From the IMG/VR virus record IMGVR_UViG_3300014494_000029, positions 1 through 24,207 of that record: DNA of 24,207 nt. One strand, written 5' to 3'. This document shows positions 15,281-22,371 of the stretch, one piece after another; the first letter of the stretch is position 1; the number at the start of each line of letters is the position of its first letter. Both the position numbers and the translations under genes were made by a program. The notes beneath the pieces are model-generated. The model was not told where the DNA came from and did no database searches. It worked only from the letters and a program-made list of their open reading frames with translations. Origin of the DNA: a virus.

Positions 15281-16171
15281 CTATCCTTTCATTGCTAGAT
15301 GGGTATACGTCTCCGTGATCGGGTGACTCTGGTACCAGTCAACGGCCTTACGGATGCCCTCGTGCAACGGAGTCATGGCGATCCAGCCGAACTCGCTCTT
15401 CGTCTCGCAGGAGTCCAGCAGCAGAGTCGCTACGTCATCGGGGCCGCGCGCTTGCAGGACTGGCGGCGCGACTTCTATGCCCATCGCGGCGGCTACGGAC
15501 AGATAAAGCTCCGCGATGCTGTAGTCGCCGCCGGAACTGACGTGGTATACGCCGTGGCCCACAGTCGCAGCCTTCACTGCTAACCACACCAGATCATCGA
15601 CGTACACATAGTCCCGGCGCGAATCGACGATGGTGCACTCTCGGGCTTCGGACAGCCGCTTGTAGAACGTCGGAACCGGACCCGAGAGATTGCGCGGGCC
15701 GTACATGTTCGCCAGTCGGAGACTCACGAAGTCCACGCCGGAGTCACGGATGTACGACTCTCCGGCGGTCTTGGAGACGGCATAGGAACCCTGAGGGTTG
15801 AGAGGCCAACCCGGGCGGATGAGCCCCGTAGTTGGGCCGTAACAGAGCGAGGTCTGAAAGTAGACGATCTTTGCGCCGACCCGCTGCGCCTCTCGGATGA
15901 CCCGGATCGTCCCGAGTACGTTCGTCCGGGCGTCACGCTCCCAGGCATCGCGGTCCTTATATGACGCAGCGCAGTGATAGATCACATCCCAGCGGCCTGT
16001 CAGCGGAGCCTCTGCGATATCCCCTAGCATGAACCTCACATCCGAGGGGATGTTCGCGGCTACGCCCGTCGAGAGGTTGTCGATGCCGGATACCTCGTGG
16101 CCGTGGGCCAGCAAGGCCTCTGCGAGACGGGAGCCGATAAACCCCGCAACGCCGGTAATCAGGACTCTCAT
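15281..16171 (-). CDS. NAD-dependent sugar epimerase/dehydratase (extended SDR)
   Basis: The 296-residue protein starts at ATG 16171, which overlaps the previous stop as ATGA. The open frame beyond that is shadow. MRVLITGVAGFIGSRLAE contains the GxxGxxG dinucleotide loop (G7, G10, G13), with D31 after strand 2 selecting NAD. The catalytic triad is S108 (FQTSLCYG), Y130 and K134 (SYAVSKTAGE). LRLANMYGPRN and RDYVYVDDL (186-194) are standard extended-SDR landmarks of nucleotide-sugar 4-epimerases and dehydratases such as GalE/WbpP types. It would supply a modified nucleotide sugar to the neighbouring transferases. The exact substrate is unknown. Confidence 0.9.
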   Translation of the reverse strand: MRVLITGVAGFIGSRLAEALLAHGHEVSGIDNLSTGVAANIPSDVRFMLGDIAEAPLTGRWDVIYHCAASYKDRDAWERDARTNVLGTIRVIREAQRVGAKIVYFQTSLCYGPTTGLIRPGWPLNPQGSYAVSKTAGESYIRDSGVDFVSLRLANMYGPRNLSGPVPTFYKRLSEARECTIVDSRRDYVYVDDLVWLAVKAATVGHGVYHVSSGGDYSIAELYLSVAAAMGIEVAPPVLQARGPDDVATLLLDSCETKSEFGWIAMTPLHEGIRKAVDWYQSHPITETYTHLAMKG

Positions 16172-16782
16172 AGCGCACCCAGCGAGGCGTACTGCTCGTC
16201 CTTCCGGTAGTCGTTCATGCGGGAGTGGATCAGACACGCGCCGCGGGGAGCTTTCGGAAGCAGCGAGGTTCCGCGGGTTCGGCTCTCCGGCAGATCGTCC
16301 AGTGCGACCTGCTCGTGGACGGGCTTGTACCAGCGTCCAGAGGCGGTACGGAAGAGCCGGCAGTGCCAGTGCTCTTCGTATTCCTCGCCTCGCTTGGCGT
16401 CGTAGAAGTTGCGGGTAAAGAACAGATAGCCGCGCGGTGCGGGATAAGTCGAACCCTGCCACTCCACGTCGCTCCACGGCGAGCGATCCACCATCGAGAG
16501 GAACGTCATCATGTCGGCGCTCGGCAGCTCATCCGGGTCCAGGTGGAGTATCCAGTCGCCCTTGGCGTAGGGGAGCGCCGCGTTACGCGCGGCCGAGAAG
16601 TCGTCCACCCAGGTAAAGGGGACCAGTTCTATGCCCCAGCCCGACATCGCCAGGAAGGCTCTCGGATCGGTGCGGTCATCGACCACGGCCACCGTCTGGA
16701 CGATGAGCGGCTTGACGTATTCGAGCAGCGCTACCAACCGATCCAGCGGCGGGTCCTTCACGAGCATGCACAAGGTGATCAT
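16168..16782 (-). CDS. GT2-family glycosyltransferase (DPDE motif), first gene of the cassette
   Basis: The 204-residue protein has TLCMLVKDPPLDRL as first strand, VAVVDDRTDP (33-40), then DDFSAARNAALPYAKGDWIL (60-79) and LDPDELPS (81-88). This set marks the GT2 group often found in glycan and glycopeptide clusters. WHCRLFRTASGRWYKPVHEQ (about 138-157) is the matching acceptor-side motif (RLFR...VHE). Its ATG at 16782 has GGAG 8 nt upstream and lies 64 nt after the capsid stop, the largest gap in this part of the operon, which contains a strong hairpin. This gene therefore begins a translational unit of its own. Confidence 0.9.
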   Translation of the reverse strand: MITLCMLVKDPPLDRLVALLEYVKPLIVQTVAVVDDRTDPRAFLAMSGWGIELVPFTWVDDFSAARNAALPYAKGDWILHLDPDELPSADMMTFLSMVDRSPWSDVEWQGSTYPAPRGYLFFTRNFYDAKRGEEYEEHWHCRLFRTASGRWYKPVHEQVALDDLPESRTRGTSLLPKAPRGACLIHSRMNDYRKDEQYASLGAL

Positions 16783-16799
16783 CGGTGCGCTCCGTTTAG

Positions 16800-16832
16800 G
16801 TGGGGGCCGACCGGAGCGCGAGCGGCCCCCAC
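16800..16832 (-). terminator. Strong hairpin between the capsid gene and the glycosylation cassette
   Basis: A perfect 10-bp G+C-rich inverted repeat, GTGGGGGCCG (16800-16809) with CGGCCCCCAC (16823-16832), encloses a 13-nt loop. It lies 14 nt after the major capsid stop and upstream of the first glycosyltransferase. On the minus strand it is followed by CTAAACGG with no U-run, so it is unlikely to be a complete intrinsic terminator. It could attenuate read-through, protect the 3' end of capsid mRNA or be a processing site. Confidence 0.55.
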
Positions 16833-16846
16833 GATTGGCTAAAGGC

Positions 16847-18355
16847 TTACGGAACCAGACCCGTCAGGTACTGGAACGCTCCAACCGCGACAGCAGAACC
16901 GGCGTTGATTCCAAATTCCTGCTCTCCGCGGTATCCCACCAGGTTCTGGTCCCAACGGGTACCAGACTGGTCGGAGGTGTCGATGCGGAACTCGACTCCG
17001 CGATACAGCTTGAGCATGTCCCACTGACCGGCTATCGCCGTGCCGGAGACGCCCGTGTTGGCGTCCAGGTTGGCGTCGGAGAAGATCGGGACGCCATGCC
17101 ACATCAGCGTGCCGTCCGGGGTCCGCTGGAAACCCGAGATCGTGGTCGCGGACTCAACAGCCGGAACGAAGAATCCGGCGGTGTCCGTGCCCTGTCCCAG
17201 AAGGTCCCAATACGGGCCAGCGTCGATGACAATGGCCGTCGCCCGGCGAGCACGCTTTGCCAGCGCCTTGAGCATGAGCGAGAAGCCCTTGCCCGCAGAG
17301 CCGAGTATCGTGCCGTTCGCGGCGGTGAAGCCTGTTGTCTGGAAGGTGGCGATGCCGGCTACAAGAGCCGGATACACGCCGTAGCACGGATCGTTGACGC
17401 CCGGAGTCGAGGAGCCGGTACCCGGACCGGCGATGACTTCGTAGTTCTCACCGAGGCCGTGCGCCCTGGCAAGTTCGTTCATCACGTCTTCCTCTGCCGA
17501 GCCGGCAGAGAACCTTAAGTACTGCTTCCCGACATCGTATATGAGCGCCATCGTGCCGAGGGTAGCCGTGTACGAGCCGTAGGCCTCGTTCCGGTTCTCC
17601 TTGGTTGCACCCCAGTTCTGCATCTGTGCGCGGGTAGTCGTATCTGAGCGATACGGCTGATCCACTCCACGGACCGCCACGCCGGAGCGCAGCGTGCAGA
17701 GCTTCGAGTAAAACGCTTCCTGGACGTTCGGCTTGATCACGGAGTCAACGAGGTTGTTGGGCAGAACGTATCCGCCCGTAGCCGCGGTGGCACCGAGTGT
17801 CGCCTTCGCGGCGATCATGCCGAAGCCCGGCGAGTCGGCATAGCGGAGCAACTGCCCCAACCGTGCCTTCCCACGAAGCTGCATCTCCAGCGAGACGCCG
17901 CCCATGCCGTCGTCCAGACCGAAGAGCGGCATGCCCTTGGCAGCGGCCATCGCTTCGAACAGTTCTCCGGCATGGTAGTCGCGGAACGCCTTGGCGAAAG
18001 GCCGGAACGGACGCTGCACGGCACCGGCCTTGATGCGACCCTTCGGCTCCTTCTCTATATCCGCCTTGCCGATCTTGAGGCTCGGAGCACGCACGCCGTG
18101 CAACTCGTCGCGCATGATCCGGCGGAAGCGCTCGTCCATCTCGGCCTGGGCGTCCTTCGCCTTGGCCTTGGCTTCCTTGCGCTCCTTCTTGGAGAGCTTC
18201 TCGCGCTCTTCGTTGAGCGCCTTCACGGTATCGGCCTTGGCTTTCACCGTGATGTCTGTCTTGCCCCCGGACTCCTGCTGCGCCGTGATCTTTCGCATCT
18301 CGGCGAGCAGACCCGTCATGGTTTCGTTCAGGGGGTCTTGCTCAGTGCTTGGCAT
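16847..18355 (-). CDS. Major capsid protein (HK97 fold) with N-terminal scaffold domain
   Basis: The 502-residue protein has two parts. Residues 1-95 are a charged coiled-coil delta/scaffold domain (KALNEEREKLSKKERKEAKA), normally cut off by the prohead protease. The remainder is the HK97-type capsid body: ATAATGGYVLPNNLVDSVI opens the mature shell region, QNWGATKENRNEAYG and SAEEDVMNELARAHGLGENY lie in the spine and P-domain, and TLMWHGVPIFSDANL and GAFQYLTGLVP lie near the end. No separate scaffold gene is present, consistent with a fused delta domain. It follows the protease with a 14-nt overlap. The ATG at 18355 has a GAGGT site upstream. Function and fold are well supported. Confidence 0.9.
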   Translation of the reverse strand: MPSTEQDPLNETMTGLLAEMRKITAQQESGGKTDITVKAKADTVKALNEEREKLSKKERKEAKAKAKDAQAEMDERFRRIMRDELHGVRAPSLKIGKADIEKEPKGRIKAGAVQRPFRPFAKAFRDYHAGELFEAMAAAKGMPLFGLDDGMGGVSLEMQLRGKARLGQLLRYADSPGFGMIAAKATLGATAATGGYVLPNNLVDSVIKPNVQEAFYSKLCTLRSGVAVRGVDQPYRSDTTTRAQMQNWGATKENRNEAYGSYTATLGTMALIYDVGKQYLRFSAGSAEEDVMNELARAHGLGENYEVIAGPGTGSSTPGVNDPCYGVYPALVAGIATFQTTGFTAANGTILGSAGKGFSLMLKALAKRARRATAIVIDAGPYWDLLGQGTDTAGFFVPAVESATTISGFQRTPDGTLMWHGVPIFSDANLDANTGVSGTAIAGQWDMLKLYRGVEFRIDTSDQSGTRWDQNLVGYRGEQEFGINAGSAVAVGAFQYLTGLVP

Positions 18356-19175
18356 CGTCTGGTACCTCTAGGGGTGGCACAGTCGGATCGTACTTGCGGA
18401 CAAACTCGCTGAGCTGTCGCGCTAGTTCGTACAACTGCGTCCGGGTCTTGGTTGACAAGACTCGCCCGGCCTTTGCCGACAGTTGGCCCGTTTCCGAGGT
18501 CCCTGCCAGGTACGCGTCGAGGTCATCTGACTCTGCGAGAGCAGCCGCCAGGGCCGTCCCGCTAAAGTCGCTGTAAGAGGGGTCGGCGAGTAGCGCTTTG
18601 AGCGCCGGCACCGCCGCCAGTTCATTCTGAGGTGCGGTAGTGATCGTGTCGAAGCGGATCGGCCAAACGTCTATCGCGCCGGCCTTGCCGTACTTGATGC
18701 CGCCCTGGATCGGCTGAGTGGAATTGTAGAGCGGCACCGACTTGCGCTCCAGGTACGCCACCAGACGGCGGCGGTCCTCTCCGGCGTTGGCCCACCAGTC
18801 GGCCCAGAGCCCATCAGCTTCCGCGCCGGCATCGAGTACGACCTTGCCGAGAACGGCACCCTTCATCGTCTTCATTGGGTCCTTTTGGCCCATGAACGTG
18901 ACGTGGTGCCAGTCCACCAGCCGGTCCCGGTTTACGCGCATCCGGTCCGAACCGAAGAAGTCAGTTGCCTTAGCGTCCGGTAGATCGGGGTGGAAGTATT
19001 CGCCGTCGAGGTCGCGTCCGTATTCATCGTCGGGGTAGCCGAACAACGACGCCTTGAGCTTGCCGCCATAGGGAGCCACCAGGACTCTTCGCGGTCGCTT
19101 ACCGGCCAGCCAGCGATCCAGCTGCCCGGTGTCGAACGGCTCAGCCTTGAGCTCCCCCGCCTTCATGCTACTCAT
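18342..19175 (-). CDS. Prohead (HK97-type) maturation protease
   Basis: The 277-residue protein has a serine-protease core of the HK97 prohead-protease type. His is at 90/91 in LVDWHHVTFMG, followed by MKGAVLGKVVLDAGAEADGL, the 'G-x-V...DGLW' segment. The likely Ser is at 152 in PLYNSTQPI, and IDVWPIRFDTITTAPQNELA (168-187) is the closing strand set ending in the family's 'TP.N..A' motif. Residues about 190-277 form a helical tail that may bind the capsid delta domain. It lies between portal and capsid genes, as usual, and overlaps the portal gene by 8 nt. It would cleave the capsid scaffold domain during head maturation. The catalytic residues are assigned by pattern. Confidence 0.82.
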   Translation of the reverse strand: MSSMKAGELKAEPFDTGQLDRWLAGKRPRRVLVAPYGGKLKASLFGYPDDEYGRDLDGEYFHPDLPDAKATDFFGSDRMRVNRDRLVDWHHVTFMGQKDPMKTMKGAVLGKVVLDAGAEADGLWADWWANAGEDRRRLVAYLERKSVPLYNSTQPIQGGIKYGKAGAIDVWPIRFDTITTAPQNELAAVPALKALLADPSYSDFSGTALAAALAESDDLDAYLAGTSETGQLSAKAGRVLSTKTRTQLYELARQLSEFVRKYDPTVPPLEVPDDAKH

Positions 19176-21792
19176 CGGTGACCTCGCTATCGTCTACCTC
19201 TTCGGACACGATGGGTATCCACTCCAGCGTCCCGTTCGGGTGGTCCTCTATCCCGTCAGCGTCGTCCATCGACATGACCGGCGAGTCCCCGAAAGCCGCC
19301 TGGCACTCGTCGCAGGTGCAGGCGTCGTCCGCCTGGACCATCTCCACCCCGGCCTCACGGTAGGAACCCAGCGCGGCGTCGTTGTACGCCCGGGCCAGTT
19401 CCGTCGTGGCGATGCGCTCGGAGCGGTACTCATCCCAGCCCGTGTAAGCCCCGATAGCGTCTCCCAGCGCCGCTGGAGACAAACCGTCCTTCGCGCCCTG
19501 AGCGATTAGGGCCGTCAGATCGTCACGAGTAGTCTCGTTGATGCCCTTTACCCGCGCCGCGGCCTTCGTGAGAATCGACGCAATGACTCTCGGAGGAACA
19601 GGCACGGCAGGCCCGAACGCCACCCCTAAGTCCGCCTTGTGGGCGTTCACCTGCGCCGCTACCTGCGACCCGATGGCCTCGTAAGAGCCGGAGAGCGCGG
19701 CCATCATCTGCGCGTCCCAATCCGGCTTCCACCATACGGAAGAGTCCTTCGGATGGCTAAGGACGTGAGCGTAGTGGAGTCGCACCTCTCCGAGTACGGA
19801 CTGCTTCTGAGCGGCCAAAACCCGCGCTGCGGACGCCAGGAGCTTCGGCTTGACCTCTAGCTCCAGCCCGGTACGGAAGCCGCGCATAGCGCTGCCAAGA
19901 TCGGCCTTGCCCTTCTCGGTGTACTTCGGTTCCTGCATCTCGGTTATGGCATCGAGAACATCCTGCTCGTTCGCCACGGAAGCGGAGCCGATGTACGCCT
20001 GGACCTTCTTGATCCCCTGCGCTACCGCGGCAGCGGCGCGGTGATTGCCGTTCGCGATGGGCATCTTCGCCTTAGACGGAAGGGACACGAGTACGAGCGG
20101 ATCGATATCGGCTCCGACCTTGAGCGCCGCGTCAATCGCTCCCACGACATTCCCCGCCAGCTCGGTGGGCGTCTTGGTCATGTCGATACGCTTGAGCTTG
20201 ACGGAAGGATCGAACTCCCAGGTGCACATCTTCACCCAATCCAGCAGCTTCGACGGGTACTGATGGGCCAGATCGACCGTTACAAGCTTCACGTACGCAT
20301 CCTGGGAAAGCTGCTTCGCCTTGGCTATAGGCGGTGGGGTGACCCTCGGCGCACGCGCGGCTGCCGCCTCTTCCGCCGGACTCGGCGACTCTGCGGAGGT
20401 GTCCTGCGCACCCGCGATAACGCCCGTACTGGCAGCGCTCGGACCGATGCCGATCTCGGTCATCCCCGAGGCGCCGCCGAAGATCAGCACCACGTCATCA
20501 ATCGGCCGACCCTGCGCGTCCAGGACTCCGGGACCGAGAGGGTCCAGACCGATCTGAGCACGGCGCTCCCAGCCCTTCATTGGCACGATCTTGTCCTTGT
20601 CAACGAGATCGTGACGAGCGGAGTCGTCCGAGAACTGCGGTACGTCGAACACGAACTTCGGAGCCCAACCAAGGTAGCCGGTCCAGCAGTTCAGGTCGGT
20701 CTGGATCGCTTCGGTCATCACGTCGCAGCGCGGCTCGACGGCGTTCTGTATCAACGCGGCGCGGTCGTACTTGCGCACGTCACCGCTGTTGAGCCCGGCC
20801 GGAGAGTTACCGCCGATCTGCGAGAGTGGCACACCCCACAGCTCAAGCAGTTCGTCGCGGTTATTCGTAAGCAGCTTGACAACCTCTAGCTGCTGCATGT
20901 CCGCGACGGTCTTGGTGAACTCGATGGGATAGCGGACTACCTGAGCGCGCTTGGCGGCGTCCGGCTGCTCGGTGATGTTCCGCCAGTCGCGGACAAGCTG
21001 CTGGTAGATGTTGTCGTTATCGATGACGCCCTGCTTCGGGCTGATGATGCCCGAGAGCCGCCCACCGGAGGCAACGACGGAAGTAGCGTGCCGATCCAGC
21101 GCCTGACCGAACTGGATTTTATTGATCGCCGATACAACCAACCCGACGCCGAAGAAACCCTCATCCGGCTCCTCCAGGTTGAACTGCAACAGGTCCGCGA
21201 TCTCCAGACGTTGCGGCTTCTGGCCACGCTTGTCCGCGTCGAGCAGCCAGTAGGCCAGGTTGCCGTCGTCATCCGTCATCGGCGTGAGGCGGTCCGGTCG
21301 GATGTAGAGATACGACGCGGGGATGCCGTAGGCGTCCACCTGGTCTTTGTACCAGAACGATGACCCGCAGATGCCCATGTGCCTCGAAGTCAGGCTCCAC
21401 ATGGCCCGGCGAGATAACCGCTGGCCTTCCGTGTTGGCCTGCGGGTTGCTCAGCAGCGTATAGGCTTCCTTCGCTCGCGGGTCCGCATACGTGTCGTCTA
21501 TCGTCTCACCGTCCGGGTCCTCCAGGTGCCAGCCCACCTTGCCCTCGCCGCCGGGGATAGGTGAGCCCGCGATAGCGCCGGATATAACTCGCTCGGCTGC
21601 GCGTATCCAGGACACCTCACGCCAGAGCGTGGCCGACTGCGCCATCAGCTGCTGAGGGGAGCGCTTGAGTACGGTGTTCAGAGCGTACTCGGTGAGAAGC
21701 GGTCCCGCCCCAGGACCAACGGGACCGGCCTTGACGGGACCGGCGGGAGGAAGCGCCGTTTCCACGCGCCGCTGAGGGACTAGCAGACTCAC
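19168..21792 (-). CDS. Portal / ParB-like / MuF triple-domain fusion protein
   Basis: The protein has 874 residues. About 35-440 form an HK97 gp3-type portal (SGAIAGSPIP, YLYIRPDRL, ELWGVPLSQIGGNSPAGLN), the dodecameric ring through which DNA enters. About 440-495 are a Pro/Ala-rich linker. About 535-603 resemble a ParB/Srx-like domain (DPLVLVSLPSKAKMPIANGN and HRAAAAVAQGIKKVQAYIG, with the GNHR motif at 582-585). About 640-862 are a MuF/SPP1 gp7-like head-morphogenesis domain (ERIATTELARAYNDAAL, then ACTCDECQA, then EDHPNGTLEWIP). MuF proteins are minor capsid proteins that bind the portal and can be ejected with DNA. The GTG start at 21792 overlaps the previous small gene (GTGA). The portal and MuF calls are firm; the ParB-like call is good but its activity is unknown. 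Confidence 0.88.
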   Translation of the reverse strand: MSLLVPQRRVETALPPAGPVKAGPVGPGAGPLLTEYALNTVLKRSPQQLMAQSATLWREVSWIRAAERVISGAIAGSPIPGGEGKVGWHLEDPDGETIDDTYADPRAKEAYTLLSNPQANTEGQRLSRRAMWSLTSRHMGICGSSFWYKDQVDAYGIPASYLYIRPDRLTPMTDDDGNLAYWLLDADKRGQKPQRLEIADLLQFNLEEPDEGFFGVGLVVSAINKIQFGQALDRHATSVVASGGRLSGIISPKQGVIDNDNIYQQLVRDWRNITEQPDAAKRAQVVRYPIEFTKTVADMQQLEVVKLLTNNRDELLELWGVPLSQIGGNSPAGLNSGDVRKYDRAALIQNAVEPRCDVMTEAIQTDLNCWTGYLGWAPKFVFDVPQFSDDSARHDLVDKDKIVPMKGWERRAQIGLDPLGPGVLDAQGRPIDDVVLIFGGASGMTEIGIGPSAASTGVIAGAQDTSAESPSPAEEAAAARAPRVTPPPIAKAKQLSQDAYVKLVTVDLAHQYPSKLLDWVKMCTWEFDPSVKLKRIDMTKTPTELAGNVVGAIDAALKVGADIDPLVLVSLPSKAKMPIANGNHRAAAAVAQGIKKVQAYIGSASVANEQDVLDAITEMQEPKYTEKGKADLGSAMRGFRTGLELEVKPKLLASAARVLAAQKQSVLGEVRLHYAHVLSHPKDSSVWWKPDWDAQMMAALSGSYEAIGSQVAAQVNAHKADLGVAFGPAVPVPPRVIASILTKAAARVKGINETTRDDLTALIAQGAKDGLSPAALGDAIGAYTGWDEYRSERIATTELARAYNDAALGSYREAGVEMVQADDACTCDECQAAFGDSPVMSMDDADGIEDHPNGTLEWIPIVSEEVDDSEVTDE

Positions 21793-21965
21793 GTCATGGT
21801 GCCCTCTCCGCGCTCCTCTACGGTTCGCCGGTCGATTACGGCTGCCAGGCTGAACGCCTCAGTTGCCAGAAAGAGTAGAGCCAGGGGAAGCCAGACGAGC
21901 CCGAACCCTACCGCGCCGGCTATCGTGCCGGAGAGGATCAGGCGGTCGAACTTGTCAAGCTTCAT
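21789..21965 (-). CDS. Small single-pass membrane protein, 58 residues
   Basis: This short gene runs from ATG 21965 to TGA 21789. Its start overlaps the stop of the preceding gene (ATGA) and its stop overlaps the portal GTG (GTGA), so it fits exactly into the coupled operon. The product starts MKLDKFDRLIL and has one long hydrophobic helix (about residues 10-42: GAVGFGLVWLPLALLFLA and flanks), followed by the charged tail DRRTVEERGEG. It has no recognised family. A membrane protein between terminase and portal genes is unusual. It might be a superinfection-exclusion or membrane-docking factor, but that is a guess. Confidence 0.75.
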   Translation of the reverse strand: MKLDKFDRLILSGTIAGAVGFGLVWLPLALLFLATEAFSLAAVIDRRTVEERGEGTMT

Positions 21966-22162
21966 TCGGCCTTCTCGCTGTAGGAGTCAGCACCGAGCAT
22001 ATGAAACCCAATAACGGAAGGACGTTCCTCTTTGAACGCCACTCTTACCTCAGTGCGCACGGCGTGATGTATCTCCTTCGGCAGTTGAGCGCGGAGACGG
22101 GCCACATCACGCTCCAGCGCGGCGATACGAGCGGCGTGGCCGGTGCGCTTGGTCTTACTCAC
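21962..22162 (-). CDS. Small coiled-coil protein, 66 residues
   Basis: A GTG start at 22162 overlaps the previous stop (GTGA), and the stop overlaps the next start (ATGA), which supports it as real. The basic head MSKTKRTGHAARIAALERDV leads into a predicted coiled coil (ARLRAQLPKEIHHAVRTEVR) and a short less structured end. I do not recognise a family. It could bind DNA or another packaging protein through its basic N-terminus. Confidence 0.65.
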   Translation of the reverse strand: MSKTKRTGHAARIAALERDVARLRAQLPKEIHHAVRTEVRVAFKEERPSVIGFHMLGADSYSEKAE

Positions 22163-22371
22163 GTCAGCCTCGTTCCACAGTCCTTACACCACGTATAACC
22201 TGGAGGGTTGCCCCGGTGTCGGCACTGGCTCGGGAGCTTGTGAGTGTTCTGGTGGAAGCCTGTCGGCATCGGCCCGGAGTCGCCCAGGTCCGGCACTCCA
22301 GCCGGAGCGGAGCCCGGGAACATCTCGGACCAAAGGAGCGGCTGCTTGCTCACATCGATTGGATCAGGCAT
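22159..22371 (-). CDS. Small protein with partial zinc-ribbon-like C-terminus, 70 residues
   Basis: The ATG at 22371 directly abuts the large terminase stop (TAG-ATG), and the stop overlaps the next gene. Residues 1-45 are Pro/Gly-rich and probably unstructured. The C-terminus, QCRHRGNPPGYTWCKDCGTRL (positions 49-69), holds C50, H52, C62 and C65, which could chelate zinc as a C-H...C-x2-C knuckle. Family and function are unknown. A late-gene regulator or a packaging accessory protein are possibilities suggested only by position. Confidence 0.65.
   Translation of the reverse strand: MPDPIDVSKQPLLWSEMFPGSAPAGVPDLGDSGPMPTGFHQNTHKLPSQCRHRGNPPGYTWCKDCGTRLT

Noticed and set aside
16172-16477. 102-residue N-terminal extension of the SDR protein
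   Set aside because: It lies entirely inside the preceding glycosyltransferase gene in another frame and is Arg-rich. The GxxGxxG motif belongs right after the ATG at 16171.
20041-20889. 282-residue plus-strand open frame
   Set aside because: It lies wholly opposite the portal/MuF gene and is Arg/Val/Leu-rich with no motif, as expected for an antisense shadow in G+C-rich DNA. The other plus-strand frames were rejected for the same reason.
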